From assembly GCA_030619405.1 (NCBI GenBank), contig JAUXBK010000178.1:1-5712 (forward strand): a stretch of 5,712 nt of DNA. Reading direction: 5' to 3'. Below the pieces are notes generated by a model. The model worked only from the letters and a program-made list of their open reading frames with translations, was not told the DNA's origin and searched no databases. The DNA comes from Sedimenticola sp. GTDB taxonomy: Bacteria; Pseudomonadota; Gammaproteobacteria; Chromatiales; Chromatiaceae. Shown piece by piece: positions 1-4,631 of this stretch. The first letter of the stretch is position 1. Each line of letters opens with the position of its first letter. The position numbers were made by a program, and so were the translations under genes.

Positions 1-67
1 GCTAGAATCATCCTTGATCGGAAACTTGCTTTCAAATTAGCAGGGAAACCGTAGTCTGTCCCCTATT
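1..67 (+). repeat. Left copy of a 67-bp inverted repeat flanking the toxin-antitoxin module
   Basis: This segment matches the reverse complement of 916-982 at 64 of 67 positions. The mismatches are at 4, 23 and 53, all A here versus G, C and G in the other copy. Its inner end carries the motif GTCTGTCCCCTATT. The repeat begins at the first base of the window, so it may extend further left and its true outer end is unknown. After position 67 the similarity to the right-hand inverted copy stops. A looser direct similarity to the third copy at 990-1060 continues: both have GCTTTC, then a G-rich GGGATGGCC element, then GGCTGTC or AGCTGTC. I infer that it belongs to a dispersed intergenic repeat family. 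No transposase is visible. Confidence 0.85.
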
Positions 68-302
68 GCTTTCATGCGACTGTTTCCTGGGGGGGATGGC
101 CAGTAATGGCTGTCTCTACCCGGATCCGGTGCCAGTGTTCAGAAACTGGCCTGCGCAATGTGGAGATTAGAAAAAAAGATAAGTCGGCGGGCAGGGCATG
201 ACGCTGATCGAAAGAGACGAATAAATGGCTTTGTGTGCTGGATGTAAGGCGTATGGTGCAAATATTCGAACGAACCGTATGATACTGTTATCTGTCACTG
301 TT
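68..302. other. Non-coding stretch left of the toxin gene
   Basis: I see no convincing gene in these 235 bases. The only short open frame with a plausible start, ATG at 198, runs for eight codons and is not supported. The first 45 bases resemble the sequence following the third repeat copy near 1012-1056. A small direct repeat of ACTGT occurs near 284-299. On the minus strand, downstream of the toxin stop codon, I find no GC-rich hairpin followed by a T tract, so no intrinsic terminator can be called for the toxin-antitoxin operon. Confidence 0.5.
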
Positions 303-641
303 TTATCCCAAAATCGTTTTCAAATTCTCCTTTAATGCCGCGTTGTCTTCAGGGTTTAGCTGCCCCATGGCCTTGATGACCAGGTGCTTTTCGATGGTGG
401 TGATCACCGGCTTGATGGCCGAGGGTTTGAGCAGGCCAGCGGCTCGCCAGTCCTGAATTATTACTTCGCCGATCGTTCGAGATGGCTTGAGTTGGCTGGT
501 TACCGCCATGATGATGAGGTCAGGCCGCTCGGTGTTGTAGGTGGTCGAACTGATGATCACGGCGGGACGCTTCTTAGTGGTGGTCTGGTCAGTGAATGGA
601 AACGGTACCAGAATGATATCGCCGAATTCAGAGTTGGTCAT
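303..641 (-). CDS. Type II toxin, PemK/MazF-family mRNA endoribonuclease
   Basis: The product is a predicted cytoplasmic sequence-specific endoribonuclease that cleaves mRNA when not bound by its antitoxin. From the ATG at 641 it is 112 residues, the normal size for the family. Visible family features are the N-terminal FGDIILVPFPFTD stretch (residues 6-18), the KRPAVII strand (24-30), the AVTSQ element (46-50) and a C-terminal LKPSAIKPVITTIEK segment (71-85). R25 and T48 fall where I recall the catalytic Arg and Thr of Bacillus MazF. Upstream in-frame starts exist at 650 and 677. I chose 641 because homologues typically begin a few residues before FGD, but 650 is possible, and no strong ribosome binding site separates them. 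It overlaps the antitoxin gene by 14 nt, which suggests translational coupling. The frame looks intact, so the toxin is probably functional. The family call is firm; cleavage specificity cannot be read from the sequence. Confidence 0.93.
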   Translation of the reverse strand: MTNSEFGDIILVPFPFTDQTTTKKRPAVIISSTTYNTERPDLIIMAVTSQLKPSRTIGEVIIQDWRAAGLLKPSAIKPVITTIEKHLVIKAMGQLNPEDNAALKENLKTILG

Positions 642-837
642 AGACGGCATCGTCCGGGTTGTCCCACACCTGGGCAAGGCTCGGTTCAGCGGTCTGGCTT
701 GCCGCCTGGGTGAGGCGTCGGTCCGGGTTGCGGCTGTTCAGGAAATCGATAAAGTCTTCAACTTCGGCGATCCGTTCCGGCGGCAGTGCTTCGAGCTTGT
801 CGACCAGTTCGCGGATATGGTTGCGTTCAGTGGCCAT
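628..837 (-). CDS. Antitoxin partner of the PemK/MazF-like toxin (DUF2281-like)
   Basis: This 69-residue protein lies immediately upstream of the toxin on the same strand, and its stop codon lies inside the toxin reading frame. That order and overlap are typical of type II modules, in which the antitoxin is made first and neutralises the toxin by direct binding. Residues 10-33 form a predicted amphipathic helix pair with the LPPERIAEVEDFIDFL pattern, which I associate with DUF2281-like antitoxins. The middle (about 36-52) is polar and probably flexible. The C-terminus is acidic, WDNPDDAVYDQL (58-69), and is a likely toxin-binding tail. No AbrB-type, MetJ/Arc-type or HTH DNA-binding fold is obvious, so DNA-binding autoregulation is uncertain. 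The start is well supported by a strong ribosome binding site 7 nt upstream. The antitoxin role is inferred from context and motif, not from a demonstrated homologue. Confidence 0.85.
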   Translation of the reverse strand: MATERNHIRELVDKLEALPPERIAEVEDFIDFLNSRNPDRRLTQAASQTAEPSLAQVWDNPDDAVYDQL

Positions 838-844
838 CGGTGAA

Positions 845-852
845 CCCTCCTT
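845..852 (-). promoter_or_regulatory. Strong ribosome binding site of the antitoxin gene
   Basis: Read on the minus strand this is AAGGAGGG, nearly the full anti-16S complement, with 7 nt before the ATG at 837. The toxin start at 641 has no comparable site. This fits the usual excess of antitoxin over toxin, with the toxin translated by coupling. Confidence 0.8.
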
Positions 853-870
853 ATTGCTTACCTTGTGCGT

Positions 871-890
871 GGCGTATTCTTAATCACGCC
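871..890. promoter_or_regulatory. Imperfect inverted repeat in the antitoxin leader, candidate operator
   Basis: GGCGT at 871-875 is mirrored by ACGCC at 886-890 around an AT-rich centre, about 35-55 nt upstream of the antitoxin start. On the minus strand a TACAAT (899-894) could serve as a -10 box, but no good -35 box lies at the right distance; that position falls at the edge of the 916-982 repeat. An operator for autoregulation of the toxin-antitoxin pair is a reasonable guess and no more. Confidence 0.3.
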
Positions 891-915
891 GCTATTGTAA
901 GCTGCATAATATAAT

Positions 916-982
916 AATAGGGGACAGACCACGGTTTCCCTGCTAATTTGAAAGCAAGGTTCCGATCAAGGATGATTCCAGC
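916..982 (-). repeat. Right copy of the 67-bp inverted repeat flanking the toxin-antitoxin module
   Basis: The reverse complement of this segment matches 1-67 with three mismatches. The two copies enclose about 850 bp that contain the entire toxin-antitoxin operon and its leader. In this copy the motif reads GGTCTGTCCCCTATT on the minus strand. The AT-rich run just inside it (about 909-919) is the only AT-rich stretch upstream of the antitoxin, so the repeat edge may contribute to that promoter. I see no obvious target-site duplication, and the left boundary is outside the window. Confidence 0.88.
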
Positions 983-1011
983 ATGCCAAAAACCGTGGTC
1001 TGTCCCCTATT
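916..1011. repeat. Perfect 22-bp inverted repeat with 52-nt spacer
   Basis: Arms 916-937 and 990-1011 are exact reverse complements. They arise because the right repeat copy is followed by a third partial copy in the opposite orientation. A transcript crossing either way could form a long 22-bp stem, and the DNA could extrude a cruciform. It sits between the leftward toxin-antitoxin operon and the rightward MFS gene. A role in transcript termination or insulation is possible, but neither arm is followed by a classic T tract. Confidence 0.85.
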
Positions 1012-1017
1012 GCTTTC
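990..1017 (+). repeat. Third, partial copy of the GGTCTGTCCCCTATT repeat
   Basis: This matches 46-73 in direct orientation (ACCGTGGTCTGTCCCCTATT then GCTTTC). Beyond it, 1018-1060 keeps a looser similarity to 74-113 through the G-rich GGGATGGCC element. A small tandem duplication of TATTGCTTT follows (1009-1017 and 1019-1027). I recall GGTCTGTCCCC-type intergenic repeats in many proteobacterial genomes, sometimes near Y1/REP-associated transposases, but I cannot confirm the family here. Confidence 0.75.
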
Positions 1018-1153
1018 TATTGCTTTGCTCCCGGGCGGGATGGCCCCCAAAATAGCTGTCCTTGGCGAAATGTTACTCAAGCGAAGCCGGCGTTTGACTA
1101 CCCCCGTCAATTCAATCTGGTTTTTCTGTGACTTTTGCAAGACAATAGCATGC

Positions 1154-2350
1154 ATGATGAATAGTAGTACTTCAGGCTGGCGACGCCCCGAGATTCTGCT
1201 GATACTGATGGCCATTGCGGTCCCTCTCAGTTTCTCGGCCTGGCAGACCCTGCTCAACAATTTTGTCATTGAACAGGCCGATTTTACCGGCAGGGAGGTT
1301 GGCATACTTCAGAGCCTGCGGGAGATCCCCGGTTTTCTGGCATTCGCCGTCGTCTTTCTTCTGCTGATTATCAAAGAGCAGAGACTGGCCTATCTCTCTC
1401 TGCTACTGCTGGGTATAGGTACTGCACTGACCGGCTTTTTTCCTTCGGCTATCGGTCTCTATCTGACCACTATCCTGATGTCCTTGGGTTTTCACTACTA
1501 TGAGACTTTACAGACCTCATTGACCCTGCAGTGGATTGACAAATCAGACACCGCAGAAACCCTGGGACGGCTGATCGCCGCCGGATCATTTGCCTCCGTT
1601 ATCACCTTCGTTTTGATCTGGCTTGGAAGTGATCTATTAAAGCTCGACTACCGCTGGCTCTATCTCATGATGGGCGGGTTGACTGTACTGGTTGTCATTG
1701 GCGTTTCGCTGACGTTTCCACATTTTCCCCAGCATGTGGAGCAGCATAAGCATATGCTGCTGCGAAAACGCTATTGGCTCTATTATGCTCTCACCTTCAT
1801 GTCCGGCGCCCGCAGGCAGATCTTCGTTGTGTTTGCCGGTTTTTTGATGGTGGAGAAGTTTGGCTATTCAGTGGGCGATATCGCTCTGCTGTTTCTCATC
1901 AACGCTACGCTCAACGTGCTATTTGCCAGGCGTATCGGCAGGCTGGTGGGTAGGATCGGCGAGCGCCGAGCACTGCTGATCGAGTATGCCGGACTGATTC
2001 TGGTGTTCACCGGCTACGCAATAGTAGAAAGTGCGGAGATCGCGGCAGGACTCTACGTACTGGATCACCTTTTTTTCGCCATGGCCATAGCACTGAAGAC
2101 CTACTTTCAGAAGATTGCCGCACCAAAGGATATCGCCGCCACTGCGGGGGTCGCCTTCTCCATCAATCACATCGCAGCAGTGGTCATACCTGCCAGTTTT
2201 GGGCTGCTCTGGCTCTCATCCCCGGCACTGGTATTTCTCTGCGGCACGGCCATGGCTGTCATATCACTGTTGCTATCACTGCTCATCGCTAATGCACCGG
2301 AGGTGGGACGGGAGACCTGGCTGTTGGAGAGACAGACCGAGCCAGCCTAA
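1154..2350 (+). CDS. Major facilitator superfamily (MFS) transporter, substrate unknown
   Basis: This is a predicted inner-membrane secondary carrier of 398 residues. It has about 11-12 hydrophobic segments, for example near 13-30, 58-74, 79-96, 99-115, 142-158, 168-187, 208-232, 240-257, 274-292, 297-315, 335-353 and 357-379. An MFS motif-A-like loop, RRIGRLVGRIGERRAL (259-274), lies in the C-terminal half. Other notable stretches are LLNNFVIE (33-40), SLREIPGFLAF (54-64) and FHYYET (113-118). I recall this combination in gammaproteobacterial MFS proteins of undefined function. An in-frame ATG exists at 983, but that extension is translated from the intergenic repeat and adds 57 non-family residues, so I start at 1154 (1157 is equally possible). 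There is no strong ribosome binding site at either. A TTGACT at 1094-1099 could be a -35 box, but no matching -10 is evident. The substrate cannot be predicted. Confidence 0.85.
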   Translation: MMNSSTSGWRRPEILLILMAIAVPLSFSAWQTLLNNFVIEQADFTGREVGILQSLREIPGFLAFAVVFLLLIIKEQRLAYLSLLLLGIGTALTGFFPSAIGLYLTTILMSLGFHYYETLQTSLTLQWIDKSDTAETLGRLIAAGSFASVITFVLIWLGSDLLKLDYRWLYLMMGGLTVLVVIGVSLTFPHFPQHVEQHKHMLLRKRYWLYYALTFMSGARRQIFVVFAGFLMVEKFGYSVGDIALLFLINATLNVLFARRIGRLVGRIGERRALLIEYAGLILVFTGYAIVESAEIAAGLYVLDHLFFAMAIALKTYFQKIAAPKDIAATAGVAFSINHIAAVVIPASFGLLWLSSPALVFLCGTAMAVISLLLSLLIANAPEVGRETWLLERQTEPA

Positions 2351-2371
2351 GGAATATGTAAAGATCAGGTG

Positions 2372-2395
2372 CCGGCAGGGCCGTCTGACTGCCGG
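2372..2395. other. 7-bp GC-rich hairpin in the gap after the MFS gene
   Basis: CCGGCAG (2372-2378) pairs with CTGCCGG (2389-2395) around a 10-nt loop, 22 nt after the MFS stop codon. No run of T follows, so it does not qualify as a standard intrinsic terminator. It may stabilise the 3' end of the MFS mRNA. The rest of the 122-nt gap shows nothing else clear apart from the ribosome binding site at its end. Confidence 0.45.
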
Positions 2396-2460
2396 GGTTG
2401 GAGTGATGGTCCTGGGCGGCGAAACGGATGCTGGAATGACAGAGTGCCGGTGATTACAGA

Positions 2461-2466
2461 AAGGAG
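2461..2466 (+). promoter_or_regulatory. Ribosome binding site of the exported-protein gene
   Basis: AAGGAG lies 6 nt before the ATG at 2473. It is the best ribosome binding site on the plus strand of this window and fixes the start of the downstream gene. Confidence 0.8.
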
Positions 2467-2472
2467 AAGATT

Positions 2473-3078
2473 ATGTTTGGCAAGAAAATCAATGGATTAG
2501 TGGTTTCTTCGCTGTTTTTTATATTGATAACCAGCTCAGTTTCAGGATACGCGGACGACGTGGAAGACTCTATAAAAGAGGCGTTGGGCTACTACCAGAG
2601 CGGCGAGTACAAGGATGCCCTGGACAGCCTGGATTATGCGTCACAGCTGATAATGCAAATGAAAGGGAAAGGGCTGGAGGCTTTTCTCCCGGAGCCCCTG
2701 AGTGGTTGGACTGCGCAGAAGGCCACTTCCCAGGCAGCCGGTGCAGCCATGTTTGGCGGCGGCGTCACTGCTGAGCGGACCTACAGTAAGGGGCCCAGCA
2801 CTGTCACTGTAAAGATCATCACGGATTCCCCGATGTTGCAGGGTATGATGATGATGTTTTCGAACCCCATGTTTGCCTCGGCCGACGGGGGGCGGCTCGA
2901 GAGAATCGCGCGCCAGAAGGCGATCGTGAAATTCGACCCTGCGACAAACAAGGGAGAGATAACCATGGCGGTCGCAAACCGGTTTCTGGTAACGATCAAA
3001 GGGTCCGGAGTAACCCGGGAAGAGTTGAAGACCTATGCGGAGGCGATCGATTACCGGAAATTGAAATCTTCATTCTAG
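2473..3078 (+). CDS. Hypothetical exported protein with TPR-like N-terminus and Met-rich patch
   Basis: I do not recognise a named function for this 201-residue protein. Residues 1-27 look like a Sec signal peptide: KK near the N-terminus, a hydrophobic core at about 9-20, and probable cleavage after SGYA. A periplasmic location is therefore likely. Residues 30-65 form one or two predicted helices with a TPR-like pattern (EALGYYQSGEYKDALDSLDYA). A LPEPLSGW element follows (72-79). The rest alternates short strands and helices, including VTVKIITDSP (111-120), MLQGMMMMFSNPM (121-133, six Met in 13) and a C-terminal helix with EELKTYAEAIDY (183-194). There is no transmembrane segment after the signal and no cysteine. 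It is read in the same direction as the MFS gene upstream and modA downstream, separated by 122 and 117 nt, so it may be its own transcription unit. The coding call is secure; the function is open. Confidence 0.82.
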   Translation: MFGKKINGLVVSSLFFILITSSVSGYADDVEDSIKEALGYYQSGEYKDALDSLDYASQLIMQMKGKGLEAFLPEPLSGWTAQKATSQAAGAAMFGGGVTAERTYSKGPSTVTVKIITDSPMLQGMMMMFSNPMFASADGGRLERIARQKAIVKFDPATNKGEITMAVANRFLVTIKGSGVTREELKTYAEAIDYRKLKSSF

Positions 3079-3172
3079 TACAGCAAATGCTAAGTACGAG
3101 GTATCAGGGTGTTGGGTTACGGCCCGCTCATAAGTGGATGATAACCTGAAATATCAGTGAGATGCGCGCTTA

Positions 3173-3186
3173 ATCCATATATGGAT
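3173..3186. promoter_or_regulatory. Perfect 14-bp palindrome ATCCATATATGGAT upstream of modA, candidate operator
   Basis: The sequence is self-complementary over 14 bases and ends 9 nt before the modA start chosen here. It overlaps an alternative ATG at 3181. ModE operators as I recall them contain TATA-rich inverted halves, so a molybdate-responsive site is conceivable, but the match to ModE is loose and no modE gene is present. The remaining gap after the exported-protein gene (3079-3172) shows no convincing promoter or terminator. Confidence 0.35.
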
Positions 3187-3195
3187 AGACAGCAC

Positions 3196-3951
3196 ATGAA
3201 CAGGGCGTTACCCGTTGTCCGACTCTTCTCGATCCTGCTGCTGGTCTTCTGCTCCAGGTGGGTGACAGCAGAGGAGATCCGGGTCGCTGTGGCAAGCAAC
3301 TTCGCCGATACCATCAAGACGATCGCTGCCCGGTTCGAAGCGGTCACAGAGCACAAGGTGGTGTTGATCTTCGGCGCGACCGGGAAACTCTATGCGCAAA
3401 TAAGCAACGGGGCACCGTACGACGCCTATTTTGCTGCCGATGTGCGCCGCCCGGAACGCCTGGAAGCGGAAGGGGTGGCGCGGCCCGGGACCCGCTTCAC
3501 CTATGCCGTGGGCAGGCTCCTGCTCTGGAGCCCGAAGCCGGGCTATGTAGACCCGGAGGCAGCGGTGCTGGAAGCGGGCCGGTATCGCCATCTCGCCATC
3601 GCCAACCCGAGACTCGCACCCTACGGAAGAGCGGCTCAGCAGTTTCTGCAGGCGCGGGGAGTGTGGGATGTGCTGCAGGGAAAGCTGGTGCGGGGTGAGA
3701 ATATCGGGCAGACGTTCCAGTTCGTCAGAAGCGGCAACGTCGAACTGGGTCTGGTGGCCCGCTCTCAGGTGCAGCGGCCCGGTCACCCCGCCGGGGGGTC
3801 CTGGTGGGCGGTGCCGCAGGCGCTCTACAGCCCCATAGCGCAGCAGGCGGTGCTGCTCAGGGAGAACGATACTGCCCGGGATTTTCTGGCGTTCGTCCGG
3901 AGTAAGCCGGCACAGGCGATAATCGAAAGTTACGGCTACGAAACCCCATGA
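3196..3951 (+). CDS. modA: Molybdate-binding periplasmic protein of the ModABC transporter
   Basis: This periplasmic receptor captures molybdate (and usually tungstate) and delivers it to ModBC. From the ATG at 3196 it is 251 residues. The signal peptide is about 1-25, with cleavage after VTA, and the mature protein begins EEIRVAVASNF. Ligand-site elements are visible: ASNF (33-36), FGATGKLYAQI (59-69), IANPRLAPYG (135-144) and GNVELGLVARSQV (180-192). The pattern is close to the Azotobacter vinelandii ModA type (ATNF, APYG with a ligand-contacting Tyr) and less like E. coli ModA. The length is normal and the frame intact. Alternative starts are GTG at 3157 and ATG at 3181. I prefer 3196 because it gives a compact signal peptide and leaves the palindrome at 3173-3186 outside the gene, though ribosome binding sites are weak for all three. 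The stop overlaps the modB start (ATGA). FCSR in the signal is not a lipobox, so it is not a lipoprotein. Confidence 0.95.
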   Translation: MNRALPVVRLFSILLLVFCSRWVTAEEIRVAVASNFADTIKTIAARFEAVTEHKVVLIFGATGKLYAQISNGAPYDAYFAADVRRPERLEAEGVARPGTRFTYAVGRLLLWSPKPGYVDPEAAVLEAGRYRHLAIANPRLAPYGRAAQQFLQARGVWDVLQGKLVRGENIGQTFQFVRSGNVELGLVARSQVQRPGHPAGGSWWAVPQALYSPIAQQAVLLRENDTARDFLAFVRSKPAQAIIESYGYETP

Positions 3952-4631
3952 CCCCCAGTGACGCGGATCTCGCTGCCCTGGTGGTCACCCTGAGGCTGGC
4001 GGCGACTACCACCTTCATCCTGCTGCTGCTGGGGACACCGCTGGCCTGGTGGCTGGCGCGCAGCCGCTGGCGCTTCAAGTTCCTGCTGGAAGCGGTGGTT
4101 GCGCTGCCCCTGGTACTACCCCCGACGGTGCTGGGCTTCTACCTGCTGGTGACGCTCGGCCCCAATGGCCCCGTGGGTGGCCTGCTGGAGTCCCTCGGCG
4201 GGCGATCGCCCGCCTTTACCTTTACCGGTCTGGTGATCGGCTCGGTCATCTACTCCATGCCCTTTGTGGTCCAGCCTCTGCAGGGTGCATTCGGCGCTAT
4301 AGGCCGCCGCCCTCTGGAAGTGGCCGCGACCCTTCGCGCTTCTCCCCTGGACCGTTTCTTCAGTGTCGCCGTTCCGCTGGCGCGCCCGGGGTTTCTCACT
4401 GCCGCTGTGCTCGGCTTCGCCCACACCGTGGGTGAGTTCGGGGTGGTGCTGATGATCGGCGGCAATATCCCCGGTAGCACCCAGGTGCTCTCCATCGCCA
4501 TCTACGACCACGTCGAGGCGCTGGAGTATGGCCGGGCCCACTGGCTCTCCGGTGGGCTGCTGCTGCTCTCTTTCCTGATGCTGATCACGGTATATGCCCT
4601 CAACCGCCGTTTCTCGGTGGTGCAGACGTGA
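3948..4631 (+). CDS. modB: Molybdate ABC transporter permease
   Basis: This is the inner-membrane channel subunit, which forms a homodimer that receives molybdate from ModA and is driven by ModC. It has 227 residues, the usual length. Hydrophobic segments lie near 10-36, 46-70, 92-112, 148-172 and 201-218, giving about five membrane spans. Family landmarks are ALPLVLPPTVLGFYLL (52-67), the cytoplasmic EAA coupling loop at about 124-148 (E124, A126-A127, the SPLDRFF turn and a closing PG) that docks on the ATPase, and GEFGVVLMIGGNIPG (162-176). The start overlaps the modA stop by 4 nt (ATGA), so translation is probably coupled and no separate ribosome binding site is needed. The stop in turn overlaps the modC GTG start. 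Nothing looks truncated. Confidence 0.96.
   Translation: MTPSDADLAALVVTLRLAATTTFILLLLGTPLAWWLARSRWRFKFLLEAVVALPLVLPPTVLGFYLLVTLGPNGPVGGLLESLGGRSPAFTFTGLVIGSVIYSMPFVVQPLQGAFGAIGRRPLEVAATLRASPLDRFFSVAVPLARPGFLTAAVLGFAHTVGEFGVVLMIGGNIPGSTQVLSIAIYDHVEALEYGRAHWLSGGLLLLSFLMLITVYALNRRFSVVQT

Noticed and set aside
198..224. Eight-codon open frame (MTLIERDE) left of the toxin gene
   Set aside because: It is too short, lacks a ribosome binding site and has no recognisable similarity.
384..843. Plus-strand open frames across the toxin-antitoxin region
   Set aside because: They are antisense shadows of the two minus-strand genes, whose family motifs, overlap and ribosome binding site are clear.
1..1060. 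CRISPR array from the repeated GGTCTGTCCCC motifs
   Set aside because: There are only three copies, in mixed orientation, with unequal spacing and genes between them.
1094..1122. Sigma-70 promoter for the MFS gene from TTGACT at 1094-1099
   Set aside because: No -10-like hexamer occurs 16-18 nt downstream.
983..1153. N-terminal extension of the MFS frame as real coding sequence
   Set aside because: It is translated from the intergenic repeat, precedes a normal MFS N-terminus, and has no ribosome binding site.
2372..2395. Intrinsic terminator after the MFS gene
   Set aside because: The 7-bp hairpin is real but no T tract follows, so it is listed only as a hairpin.
3196..3270. ModA as a lipoprotein
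   Set aside because: The only cysteine in the signal region is preceded by Phe (LVFC), which does not fit a lipobox; a normal cleavage site VTA/EE follows.
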